DNA of 32,324 nt from Coneutiohabitans thermophilus (GCA_034505235.1 JAPDQY010000056.1:1-32324); one strand, 5' to 3'; shown: positions 26,101-32,324, counted from the stretch's first letter. The notes: generated by a model from the letters alone, not told the origin. Made by a program: numbers and translations.

Positions 26101-27123
26101 CAGCAGTCCGGCGATCGTGAACAGGGGGTTTTGCGCCAGCACCGCGAGATAGAACTGGCTGGCATAGTCCGGCACGCTCAGCAGCCGGCGGCAATACAGC
26201 GCATCGTTGTGCCACACCGGTGGCAAAATCAGGCTCATCAGGCGCAGCGGCATGATGCCGTTGAGGAACAGCAAAAAGGCACCGGCCAGGGTGATGCTGA
26301 TCAGCGGCAGGCGCTCGCCGATCAGGCCCGCAATCTCACCCTGCGCGACACGCTCGGGCAGGTTCGGGAAGCGATAGGGCTGCAGCAGGGCGGGGAGCGA
26401 GAGCGGATTGCCGCTGTCCCAATTCAGCCAGCGGCGGCACAGCTCGGCGGGCGTGAGGTCACCGGCATGCGCGGCCTGGCCAATCGCGAAGACGAGATTA
26501 ACGGCCCACCATTCGAAGAGCACGACGAGGTAAAGGCCGATGAAAAAACTCACGGCGCCGAGCAGCACGCGCGGCAGCAGCAGGTGTGAGCGCAGTGGCA
26601 TTTCACTGAGGGCGCGGCGCAGTTGGGGATTGTGCTGCAGCCGGTGCAATGCGCGTTTGAGCAGGCGATAGCGTCGCCGGCCCGGCAGCACGGCGGCGGT
26701 ATCGAGACGCAGGTTGCGCAGGTTGCGCACAAAAACGTAGACGATGGCCGCATGAAACAGCGCCACGCCCGTCAGCACGGTCAGCGGGCTGGTGCGCGTC
26801 ACCAGCAGTCTGCGAAACAACTCATGGGGAAAAATCAGGCAGAGAATGGCCGTGAGCAGGACGGTCAGCACCAGCGCCAGCAGTGCGGCATACCGGGGAT
26901 AGAGCAGTTGCTTGCGGCACCAGGTGAGCGGCAGCCACAGCAGCTCGAGCAGCAGGTAGGCGCAGAGGAAGTGGCCGAGCAACAGGCCGGCGTAGACGCC
27001 GTAGTGCCCCACCCCGTCGATAGACCATGCGCTCAACACCGTGGTTAACACAGCGGCCGGCAGGGCGGCCATCAGGTTGGGCCGCCAGGACAGCCGCAGA
27101 TTGGTGCGCAGGTTTTGCCACAT
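23200..27123 (-). CDS. Giant membrane protein with two TrkA/RCK-like Rossmann regions and Cys-rich tail
   Basis: I do not recognise this 1307-aa protein as a named family. It has about eight hydrophobic segments (near residues 17-35, 42-68, 78-98, 113-133, 181-213, 272-298, 325-353, 366-390) and then a cytoplasmic TrkA_N-like NAD-binding domain: GHLVIFGYGHLGQRVVD (413-429, GxGxxG-like), an acidic end of strand 2 at FMIVDRD, GDVTEP (520-525) and AGFLISTVS (536-544). A second Rossmann-like region starts at RILVVGRNKANHYM (620-633) and includes PDIVVINDDEIDKSHM (745-760), as in tandem RCK domains of BK/CASTOR-type channels. No GYG selectivity filter is seen, so it need not be a K+ channel. The tail (about 1036-1307) is rich in Cys and His (CCCH, CCEYC). 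The ATG at 27123 lies 5 nt after the SpoIIE-type phosphatase gene. Confidence 0.75.
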   Translation of the reverse strand: MWQNLRTNLRLSWRPNLMAALPAAVLTTVLSAWSIDGVGHYGVYAGLLLGHFLCAYLLLELLWLPLTWCRKQLLYPRYAALLALVLTVLLTAILCLIFPHELFRRLLVTRTSPLTVLTGVALFHAAIVYVFVRNLRNLRLDTAAVLPGRRRYRLLKRALHRLQHNPQLRRALSEMPLRSHLLLPRVLLGAVSFFIGLYLVVLFEWWAVNLVFAIGQAAHAGDLTPAELCRRWLNWDSGNPLSLPALLQPYRFPNLPERVAQGEIAGLIGERLPLISITLAGAFLLFLNGIMPLRLMSLILPPVWHNDALYCRRLLSVPDYASQFYLAVLAQNPLFTIAGLLVWLFLIAMPLIVDLVGKPLLLQAMVGADQILFAFTLLAAWVSPLVYAGVYVDRTYTTYFNTKLANLILDMRGHLVIFGYGHLGQRVVDRELLKIRRQAAGDRRTRFEKIITPELDLEELCPAFMIVDRDLSKLLFSAQNDFLGNFGVVAALEERYATAAVPGSRLLSHRRRILVPIVQGDVTEPFTMSRVNFERAGFLISTVSQEERIREVFDRATAAGLRAIICVSRSDQMVNLTYKATRFPLTFVYPKQDTGVALGQRLLAAVLKVLPHLPAGRTPRILVVGRNKANHYMLETLWHAWPGADLTKKAAVFSEMLRFIVTGSESVDPLPRLAQDTGEPDRAAFIPAPGGRQTSFNWWWRCNYLTGTRYHTPPDTQRPLYFPVPTCLQSNESGILEHCLHEFQPDIVVINDDEIDKSHMYFLKLLNSLERFKFGHANYRLPLILMGGAHGDDTARKDIGDAFQLYDALARLYREPPAPGHPRYAYFRRQPPRRLLGDSAQDALADTEEIISGIRDNWELAAEVPVSMLANRHAGVQPSWGESIELNACLPNLPIALPDLCSRLAGLRCTATAEAPLRKILPAGSTTISRPVFHYLRHLKLAVAGRGFGLSGYADLHTSTLAELQQEQEQGSLFATRAYASDGHDYRTETAASAEWANLPVPRLLQLATGNPQPQLATKTFLELLLGDETGDTAGPNFCPGMTNCPIASYQHYIVASNRSALADWRERGQNHVLQHAPHYSCASGPGSRPAPPPYAQDLPRYARIFCCCHAKRNDPGLIALVLNLLNFRQFAGLLNRHRAESAAAQEWLLNLEYFKNMTCHNRRFGLCRVFGVRRYLQDLLHDNHWSLAEYEHRLHRILPLSLLQIMPVGSPENAAAWFDYSVALYRLLWVIAPGRFRLDWWDQTQRRWQRHSLHPETGEYPIVIQISNRQHRTRRQLREQGCCEYCRVADPQLELGCAAQRPWLAE

Positions 27124-27128
27124 GGTGA

Positions 27129-28316
27129 TCAGGCGTCGCGTTTGATGATGACAAAGGTGGTATCGTCGCGCATATCGGCGCCGCGTCGAAACTGCGTCAG
27201 CTCGTGCAGCAGCGCGTCTTTGATTGTCTCGGCCGGGACGTGAGGGTGGCGCAGCAGCACCTGGCGCAGGCGCTCGTCGCCGAACTCCCGGCCGTCGGGG
27301 TCGCAGGTCTCGCTCACGCCATCCGTGTACAGCAGCAGCACATCACCCGGCGCCAGCGCGGTTTGCACGAGCTGCAGATGGTCGCGAAAAATGCTGCTTT
27401 GCGGTTCGCCCGTCGCAGCGGTGCGCCGCTCTGCCGCCAGGCCAATGGCCAGACCATCGGGTTTCAGCCAGAAACAATCCCGGCGCCGGGAATCGAAGTG
27501 CAACGCCGGCGTGTGGCCGGCACGGCAAAACTGCAGGCCGCCGTGCGGCAGCAGCCGCACGATCGCCAGTGTGAGAAAGTAGCTGCGCTTGAGTTCACGC
27601 AGCAGATGCTCGTTCACCCGCAGCAGCAGCGTGCGCGGGTCCTGTGATTCGCGCGCGAAGATTTGCAGCAGCGTTTGCACCTTGGCGGTGTAGAGCGCGG
27701 CGGGAATGCCTTTGCCGGAGACATCGCCGATGATCACCAGGCAGCCGCTCCCCGGCGTGGTGATGAAATCGTAATAATCGCCGCCCACGCTGAGCGCGGC
27801 ATCGCTGAACCCGACCACGGTAAAGCCGTCTCTCTGCAGCAGGTTGCACGGCAGCAGGCGCAATTGAATTTCGCGCGCCACCGCCAGCTCGTCTTTCGCC
27901 ACCAGTTTGTCGGCCAGTTCGAGTGCGAGCAAAAAGTTCATCACCAAAAAGGCGTTGAACAGCCAGGACAATTCGCGATACCAAAAAGCCAGGATCACAA
28001 AAAGCAGAGAGAGGGCATAAAGCAGGCGCCGCGCCGGGGTCAGTTTCAGCAGAAAGGCGAGAAAAAGATTGCGGGTGAATTGCAGCAGGCGGCGCAGCGG
28101 TTTCTGCGGGGTGGCGGGTCGCGGCATGTGGCGCGCGTAAAATTCATACATGCCGCGCATGTCGACCTTGATCAGCCGCTCGATCTCGGCGGTGGTCAGG
28201 CCGCTGGCGAACATTTCATAGAATTTGTGCAGGGCGTATTGGGAGCGCTCGAGCATGCGTGTGTGCGACGGTTGTTTGCGGCGCAGCGTGGCCAATTCGC
28301 ATCCGTCCGAAAGCAT
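27129..28316 (-). CDS. SpoIIE-type PP2C protein phosphatase, membrane-bound
   Basis: This 395-aa protein is a Ser/Thr phosphatase of the PP2C/SpoIIE class, which usually dephosphorylates STAS-domain antagonists or related targets. The N-terminal segment (about residues 20-65, including EIERLIKVDMRGMYEFYARHM) is a helical region without a known fold. Two hydrophobic segments at about 97-113 and 117-135 anchor it. The phosphatase domain runs from about 145 to the end with VGGDYYDF (177-184) and GDVSGKGIPAAL (197-208), whose aspartates bind the metal ions, then YTDGVSE and RDDTTFVII near the C-terminus; all key Asp residues are present. The start ATG at 28316 lacks a clear ribosome site; ATG 28256 is an alternative. 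It is the first gene of a two-gene operon with the RCK-like membrane protein, which suggests a phosphorylation-linked control (inference). Confidence 0.9.
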   Translation of the reverse strand: MLSDGCELATLRRKQPSHTRMLERSQYALHKFYEMFASGLTTAEIERLIKVDMRGMYEFYARHMPRPATPQKPLRRLLQFTRNLFLAFLLKLTPARRLLYALSLLFVILAFWYRELSWLFNAFLVMNFLLALELADKLVAKDELAVAREIQLRLLPCNLLQRDGFTVVGFSDAALSVGGDYYDFITTPGSGCLVIIGDVSGKGIPAALYTAKVQTLLQIFARESQDPRTLLLRVNEHLLRELKRSYFLTLAIVRLLPHGGLQFCRAGHTPALHFDSRRRDCFWLKPDGLAIGLAAERRTAATGEPQSSIFRDHLQLVQTALAPGDVLLLYTDGVSETCDPDGREFGDERLRQVLLRHPHVPAETIKDALLHELTQFRRGADMRDDTTFVIIKRDA

Positions 28317-28486
28317 GAAGCAATGAGACGGCCCTCCTGGGCCGGCCGGACCGTGACCGCAAAATTGTCATTCTTCCTGCCCTCTGCGCAGTCGCGAAAG
28401 CCCCGCCCTGGCTGAAGGTGAAGCCACTTGAGAGCAATACGCAAGCGACCCGCAAGTGCAGCGGGAAGGACTGCAAATCGCGAGCG

Positions 28487-28515
28487 AACCTACACAGCCG
28501 CGCCGGCAAAGTCAA
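28487..28515 (-). promoter_or_regulatory. Candidate promoter for the SpoIIE/RCK operon
   Basis: On the minus strand TTGACT (28515-28510) and TAGGTT (28492-28487) are 17 bp apart. The -35 is good and the -10 fits TAnnTT but only half of TATAAT. The preceding bases AAGAGC are identical to those at the 5220-5215 promoter. Transcription would start near 28480, with a leader of about 165 nt. Confidence 0.5.
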
Positions 28516-28535
28516 GCTCTTCCTGCCGGCGCGGC
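28497..28535. promoter_or_regulatory. Perfect 11-bp inverted repeat enclosing the -35 element
   Basis: GCCGCGCCGGC (28497-28507) and GCCGGCGCGGC (28525-28535) are exact reverse complements with a 17-nt loop. The loop contains the TTGACT of the predicted SpoIIE-operon promoter, and one arm lies in its spacer. This is where a dimeric repressor would block RNA polymerase; as DNA or RNA it would also form a very stable hairpin. Confidence 0.55.
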
Positions 28536-28701
28536 ATGGCGCAACCCCCCAAATGCGGGAATCCTCCGCCAGCCATCCGCGCGGCGCGCTGCGGTCAACT
28601 GTGCGGCGCGCCTGCTTCTGCGGCACGGTCCGGAGAACGAGGGGATGCGGGGCATAAGGCGGCAGCCTGCGGTGAATTGCGGCGGGAAAGCGATGCGGGG
28701 C

Positions 28702-29597
28702 TCAGCCGGCGGCAACGCTGCCCGGCTCAACATGCACATTGACGTCGAAGATATCCAGGCCGGCGGCACACAGGTGATGCTTGACGGCATGGGCGATTTC
28801 GTGACCGTGACGCACCGTGGCCTCGCCATCGACGACGATGTGAATGTCCACCTGATATGTCAAACCGCTTTTGCGCACACGGCATTTTTCGACCGCCAGC
28901 ACGCCGGGGACGCTTTTACTCACCTCGCGAATTTTCGCCGCCAGTGCAGGCGCAGGCGCGGTGTCCATGACTTCACGAACGGCCTGGCGCAGCAGGCGGA
29001 CGCCATTGCCGCCGATGACAGCACACGCCAGCAGCGTGGCCCAATCGTCGGCACTCTCATAGCCGGGACCGCCGAACAAGGCAATGGCAATGCCGATGAA
29101 TGCCGCCAGCGAGGTGAGAACATCGGAACGATGATGCCAGGCATCGGAGCGCACCGCCGTGCTGTTGATCGCCTCGCCCACCCGCAAGACAAAACGAAAG
29201 AGCAGCTCCTTGCTCGCCACCACCAGCAGCAGCACCAGCAGCGTGAACGGTGCCGGGGCATGATGCGGTGTCAGAATCTCGCGAATGCTCTGAATCACCA
29301 GGCCGAGGGCCGCGCCCAACAGTCCCAACGCCACCACCAGGGCGGCCAGCGGCTCGGCTTTGCCGTGGCCAAAAGGANNNNNNNNNNAATCTGCAATCCG
29401 CCCCACACCACTGTTGTGCTGAAAATATCGAGCGTGGACTCGATGCCGTCGGCGATCAGTGCGTAGGAATTGCCGACTACGCCGGAAATGATTTTTACGA
29501 TCGCCAAACTGGCATTCACCAGCACGCCCGTGAGGACAGCGCGCATGCCCTGGCCAGCGCGATCTCGGATTGCAGTGTGCAGTTGTGGATTCATCAT
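28702..29597 (-). CDS. Cation diffusion facilitator (metal efflux) transporter, interrupted by scaffold gap
   Basis: The gene encodes a CDF-family proton-driven exporter of divalent metals from the cytoplasm. The N-terminal part (29388-29597) has the first two membrane helices and the metal site GIESTLD; the rest (28702-29377) continues at PFGHGKAEPLAAL, has SDAWHHRSD in helix 5 and a C-terminal cytoplasmic domain (DIHIVVDG, HEIAHAVKHHL). The first site thus reads ExxxD rather than the DxxxD of FieF, while the second is the usual HxxxD. The 10-N gap (29378-29387) falls in the loop before the conserved HPFGHGKAE, and the two halves are out of frame with N=10, so the true gap differs in length. 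The start (tandem ATGs at 29597 and 29594) has only a weak ribosome site. The metal cannot be assigned safely. Confidence 0.88.
29378..29387. other. Scaffold gap of 10 N
   Basis: Ten consecutive N lie inside the CDF gene. The left base codes the last position of a codon before PFGHGK, and the right side ends on a whole codon (Ile); the frames fit only if the real gap length is 2 modulo 3. Family alignment from memory suggests about ten residues are missing, so roughly 29 nt (estimate). Confidence 0.9.
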
Positions 29598-29661
29598 CTT
29601 GCTGCGCGGCTGTGTGTGCTGCATCAGCGGCAAAACTGTGCCTGGCGTGCGGGCAAAACCA

Positions 29662-29679
29662 TGACCGGTTGCCCGGTCA
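29662..29679 (-). other. Hairpin in the CDF leader
   Basis: TGACCGG (29662-29668) and CCGGTCA (29673-29679) form a 7-bp stem with a 4-nt loop, between the predicted CDF transcription start (about 29698) and the start codon. It matches no metal riboswitch that I recognise. Confidence 0.35.
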
Positions 29680-29704
29680 AACCGCCTTTCGCACCATGCC
29701 CTCG

Positions 29705-29734
29705 TTAATAAAAGACGTGCCCGAATGATATCAA
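29705..29734 (-). promoter_or_regulatory. Candidate promoter of the CDF gene
   Basis: On the minus strand TTGATA (29734-29729) and TATTAA (29710-29705) are 18 bp apart; each is four or five matches to the sigma-70 hexamers. Transcription would start near 29698, about 100 nt before the ATG. The -35 lies inside the inverted repeat at 29723-29742. Confidence 0.4.
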
Positions 29735-29742
29735 AATCATTC
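29723..29742. promoter_or_regulatory. Inverted repeat GAATGAT-N6-ATCATTC, possible metal-regulator operator
   Basis: GAATGAT (29723-29729) and ATCATTC (29736-29742) are perfect arms around ATCAAA. The AATGAT/ATCATT arms resemble the Fur-box arms in sequence and symmetry. It overlaps the predicted -35 of the CDF efflux gene, as expected of an operator for a metal-dependent regulator. Confidence 0.45.
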
Positions 29743-29813
29743 TTTCCAAAAAAGAAAAATGACCGCCGGCGGGAAAGACTGAGCACCGCTGCGCAGGCTT
29801 GGGAAGCCGCAGC

Positions 29814-29842
29814 TTGACACGGCCGCGATTTGTCGCTATCTT
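29814..29842 (+). promoter_or_regulatory. Promoter of the SDR gene
   Basis: TTGACA (29814-29819, perfect consensus) and TATCTT (29837-29842) are 17 bp apart. Transcription would start near 29849, about 65 nt before the SDR start codon at 29915. The -35 is preceded by AGC, as at two other promoters in the window. Confidence 0.7.
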
Positions 29843-29914
29843 GCCGCCAGTCAATCCCTGCGATCGCTGTTGCTGACCGTGTTGTCGCTTCGCGTGATAG
29901 TGAGGAAATGGAAA

Positions 29915-30700
29915 ATGAGTCGTGCCCTGGCATCCTACTGGTCGGGAAAGACTGTATTGCTCACCGGCGCTTCTTCCGGTCTGGGCGCCGCAGTGGTGGA
30001 GGCACTGGCGCCCTTCGGACTCTCCTTCGGCTTGCTCAGCCGCCGGTACGAATTGATGCAGGCGCTCGCCGCGCGGCTGGCGCACACGGGCAGCACATTT
30101 TGGCTGCGCGGCTGCGACGTGCGCGAGCGGCAGCAGGTCGGCGAGGCGGTGCGTGCATTTCAGCAACATGCCGGCCGCCTGGATGTGGTCTGGGTGAACA
30201 GCGGCATCAGCCTGGACACTTCCTTCCGCAACTGGAAGTGGGAGGCTGCCGAAACGCTGCTGCAGACCAACCTGTACGGTGCGCTGTATACCATCATTGC
30301 GGCGCTGGAGATCATGGTGCCGCAGCGTGCCGGCGTGGTCGTGGGCATCGGCTCGGCGGCTTCCATGCGCGGCCTGCCCTATCGTGGCCTGTACAGCGTG
30401 AGCAAGATCAGCCTGGCTTATTTGCTCGAAAGCCTGGCGGTCGAGCTGCCGGAAATTCAATTCACCATGATTCATCCCGGATTTGTGGACACGGACATCA
30501 ACCGGGGCAATCCCAACCGCTTTTGGCTGATGCAACCGCCGCAAGCCGCGCGTTTGATGATCACAGCCGTGGCAAAACGCAAACGGCTTTACATCTATCC
30601 GTGGCGCATGAGCCTGCTGTATCACCTGACGCAGGCCCTGCCCACCGCGCTGTATGTGCCGCTGTTGCGCCGCCTGATGCATTTGAGCAAGCCGGCCTGA
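29915..30700 (+). CDS. Short-chain dehydrogenase/reductase (SDR)
   Basis: This 261-aa NAD(P)-dependent oxidoreductase is a classical SDR. The cofactor loop is TGASSGLG (about residues 17-24), with SRR after strand 2, where the two arginines suggest NADP(H) preference (inference). The NAG motif reads NSG (about 95), the catalytic Ser is in GIGSAAS (about 142-148) and the catalytic Tyr-Lys pair is YSVSK (about 157-161). The HPGFVDTD segment (about 188-195) is the usual post-catalytic loop. The C-terminal part has basic and hydrophobic stretches (YIYPWRMSLLYHL) as in SDRs associated with membranes or lipids. The ATG at 29915 is preceded by TGAGGAAA at 9 nt. The substrate is unknown; the hydrolase gene starts 126 nt downstream. 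Confidence 0.92.
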   Translation: MSRALASYWSGKTVLLTGASSGLGAAVVEALAPFGLSFGLLSRRYELMQALAARLAHTGSTFWLRGCDVRERQQVGEAVRAFQQHAGRLDVVWVNSGISLDTSFRNWKWEAAETLLQTNLYGALYTIIAALEIMVPQRAGVVVGIGSAASMRGLPYRGLYSVSKISLAYLLESLAVELPEIQFTMIHPGFVDTDINRGNPNRFWLMQPPQAARLMITAVAKRKRLYIYPWRMSLLYHLTQALPTALYVPLLRRLMHLSKPA

Positions 30701-30826
30701 CCCCCGGGTTCGACAAGTCGGCAGATGAGCAGGAGAATGCGCTCGCGACCGCGAAGTTTTCCCAAGACCGGGCACCCTGGCTGCATTGGTTTGCAAACAA
30801 GGTTCTGCGCAATGGATGGGAGCAGA

Positions 30827-31930
30827 ATGCACGCCAAGACTTTGCGGCTGCCGCCGGCTGCCGCCTGGCTGGATGAACTCTTTTGCCGTGGCATGCAGAT
30901 GATCGCGCGCCGCCAGGAACGCCAGTTTCCGCCACTGCCTGCCACGGCACCGCCCGGCGCACAAACCGCTTCCCTGTTTCCGCCCGTTGCGCGCTGCCGC
31001 AGGGAGGAAGTGCGGCGCACTGCCTGGCAACGGCAGGGTCGCATCTGGCGCTGCGAGCTTGCCTTCCCCTCCGCGCTGGCGTCGGCCTGGCCGGAGAACA
31101 ACACGGTTTTCGTCCGAACCTTTGCACCGCAACCCGATCTCTCCCTGCCGGCGGTGATCGTGGTGCACGGTCTGATGAGTCTCTCGACGCTGGCGTATCG
31201 CCCCTTCTTGCAGGCCATTGTGGCTGCGGGCGCGGCCGCTCATTTCATCGAGCTGCCTTATCACCATCGCCGCACGCCGGCGGGCAGTTTTTCCGGCGAT
31301 CTTTTCTACACCGCGAATTTTGAACTCACCTGGCAGGCGGCACGGCAGGCCATCGCCGATATTCGCCGTCTGACACATGGCCTGCGCGCCGGCGAGGCGC
31401 CGGTGACTGGCATCCTGGGCTTCAGTCTGGGCGCCTGGCTGGCCGCGTTGACCATCTGCGGCGAGCCGGAGCTTGATTTTGCCCTGCTCGCCATGCCGCC
31501 GGCTTCATTCAATGATCTGGTGTGGGAGGCGGCACTGGGGCGCCGGCTGCGCATGCAACTGGAACGGGCGCAGTGGTCGCGACCGCAAACCGCCGCCCTC
31601 ACCGCACGCCTGGATCCTCTCAGCTATCAACCGCTGCTGTCACGGGAACGCATCGAGGTTTTCGCCGCGGCTCATGATGCGATCGTGCCCCTGGCGCACG
31701 TGCGGGCGTTGCAGCAGGCGTGGTCGCTGGTGCACGTGCACGAATATGCCGCCGGCCATCTCACCATCATGCTGTCGCCGCAGTTCAAACGTGACGCCTC
31801 CCTGGCGCTGCGGCGGCACTTGCAGCAGGGTGGCAGGGCCGCAGCGGCGCCGTCCCGGCGGCAACCCGCCGCGAAGCAGAACCCGGAGCCGTGTTCGCCT
31901 CTCCCGGCTGGCGCGCCAGCGTCTGCGTAA
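30827..31930 (+). CDS. Alpha/beta hydrolase
   Basis: The 367-aa protein is probably an esterase-like alpha/beta hydrolase. The order of elements is right: AVIVVHGLMS (oxyanion-hole HG, about residues 107-116), nucleophile elbow GFSLGAW (about 201-207), an acid in FAAAHDAIVP (about 280-289, Asp) and the catalytic His in YAAGHLTIM (about 306-314). There is no signal peptide. The N-terminal 100 residues are basic and Pro-rich, and the last 40 residues are Ala/Pro/Arg-rich and probably disordered. The ATG at 30827 is chosen because GGGAG lies a few bases upstream; ATG 30812 and a start at 30725 are also in frame. Lying 126 nt after the SDR gene on the same strand, it may share its transcript, and an ester or acyl substrate could be common to both (inference). 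Confidence 0.85.
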   Translation: MHAKTLRLPPAAAWLDELFCRGMQMIARRQERQFPPLPATAPPGAQTASLFPPVARCRREEVRRTAWQRQGRIWRCELAFPSALASAWPENNTVFVRTFAPQPDLSLPAVIVVHGLMSLSTLAYRPFLQAIVAAGAAAHFIELPYHHRRTPAGSFSGDLFYTANFELTWQAARQAIADIRRLTHGLRAGEAPVTGILGFSLGAWLAALTICGEPELDFALLAMPPASFNDLVWEAALGRRLRMQLERAQWSRPQTAALTARLDPLSYQPLLSRERIEVFAAAHDAIVPLAHVRALQQAWSLVHVHEYAAGHLTIMLSPQFKRDASLALRRHLQQGGRAAAAPSRRQPAAKQNPEPCSPLPAGAPASA

Positions 31931-32324
31931 CACGGCAACAGCCGCAACCGGGTATGCCGGATGCCGAATGCCTGGATTCACACCGCGGGTTGAATCTCTG
32001 TTGCACCGTGAAAATTGTGTCCGGAAAAATCTCCGCGGTCAAGGTGGTTTTTTCGGATCCCGCGGGGCAAATGGCATGCGCGCCTGCACACCCGGCACTA
32101 TGACAACGCCGCGCAGGCATCTCGTCAGTCTGCAGAGGTTCGCGTGGTATTGCCATGCCGTTTTCGAAATTCACCCGTTTGCCGAAGGCGTCACGGCTTC
32201 TCTCCCACGAAAATGGACTGCCACGAAAGGGCTTTCCCGTGGGATTTCTGCTTTCGTGGGCGGATGGTATGTGTTTGATCCTGACCCTTGGGGTTGCATC
32301 GCGGTTGTACTGTCTGAATTTTGC
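31931..32324. other. Terminal region without a recognised gene
   Basis: No credible gene is seen in the last 394 nt. The segment 32017-32028 is the reverse complement of 12981-12992. At 32204-32260 there is a cluster of CCACGAAA motifs. The next gene, if any, starts beyond the window. Confidence 0.55.
32204..32260. repeat. Cluster of direct and inverted CCACGAAA motifs
   Basis: CCCACGAAA (32204-32212) and CCACGAAAG (32221-32229) are direct copies, and CTTTCGTGGG (32251-32260) is the inverted copy, able to pair in 9-bp or longer stems. A shorter relative, TTCGTGCC/TTCGTGCA, is at 19761-19777. This looks like degenerate dispersed repeat DNA. Confidence 0.5.

Larger units (their letters stand above)
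28317..28701. other. Intergenic region between CDF gene end and SpoIIE-type gene
   Basis: This 385-nt stretch has no credible gene. It holds the predicted minus-strand promoter (28487-28515), the 11-bp inverted repeat around it (28497-28535) and a second inverted repeat, GGCGCGC (28583-28589) with GCGCGCC (28606-28612), whose loop contains TTGACC on the minus strand but no matching -10. Confidence 0.6.

Noticed and set aside
23179..26589. Very long plus-strand open frame opposite the RCK-like protein (1136 codons)
   Set aside because: The minus frame has membrane segments, Rossmann motifs and coupling to the upstream gene; the plus frame is Gln/His/Gly-rich low-order sequence without start signals.
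27129..28316. SpoIIE-type gene as evidence for a spore-former
   Set aside because: SpoIIE-type phosphatases are common in non-sporulating bacteria, and the outer-membrane proteins argue against a Firmicute.
30701..30826. GGGTTCGAC near 30706 as a tRNA T-loop
   Set aside because: No acceptor, D or anticodon stems can be formed around it.

Overview
The window is a GC-rich bacterial metagenome-type contig with one 10-N scaffold gap (29378-29387). No rRNA, tRNA, CRISPR array, transposase or prophage gene was seen. The gene content points to a Gram-negative bacterium with an outer membrane: two porin-like barrels, an EnvC-type amidase activator, and an Ig-like lipoprotein whose start after the lipid cysteine is the proline/glycine-rich type common in the Bacteroidetes/FCB group. 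The best intergenic promoters fit TTGA(C/T)-N17-TAnnTT, close to the FCB-type -33/-7 pattern. My tentative placement is an uncultured FCB-group lineage (KSB1, Calditrichota or Zixibacteria-like); this is inference from gene style, not a database match.

Layout. (1) 50-5089, minus strand: a probable five-gene operon, read from right to left, of cyclic-nucleotide-binding protein, AI-2E family permease, Ig-like lipoprotein, STAS-domain protein and GNAT acetyltransferase, behind a good promoter at 5192-5220. (2) 5311-10790, plus strand: housekeeping genes envC-like, holB, ricT and metG; the first three are tightly packed and holB-ricT adjacency is known from Bacillus. (3) 10890-12880, plus strand: a 62-aa protein of unknown function coupled by an ATGA overlap to a short Rad50/SbcC-like ATPase with a zinc hook, without the usual nuclease partner. 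(4) 12881-14402: 1.5 kb without a convincing gene, visibly less GC-rich, full of small inverted repeats, including a set of mutually exclusive hairpins. (5) 14403-19546, plus strand: a four-gene envelope operon of porin-like barrel with an extra N-terminal domain, membrane-anchored TPR protein, second barrel and small PstS-like periplasmic protein. (6) 19857-22832, minus strand and convergent with it: a PAS/PAS/GAF hybrid histidine kinase with two receivers. (7) 23200-28316, minus strand: a SpoIIE-type phosphatase followed 5 nt later by a 1307-aa membrane protein with two TrkA/RCK-like Rossmann regions and a Cys-rich tail. (8) 28702-29597, minus strand: a CDF metal efflux gene broken by the N gap, with a candidate metal-responsive operator upstream. 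(9) 29915-31930, plus strand: a short-chain dehydrogenase and an alpha/beta hydrolase, then about 390 bp without a gene.

How the parts may work together. Signalling parts are frequent (cyclic-nucleotide-binding, STAS, SpoIIE phosphatase, hybrid kinase), but no anti-sigma kinase or cyclase is present to close a circuit, so links between them are inference. The most unusual units are the SpoIIE plus double-RCK membrane protein operon, the nuclease-less mini-Rad50 with its small partner, and the barrel/TPR/barrel/PstS-like operon facing a hybrid kinase.
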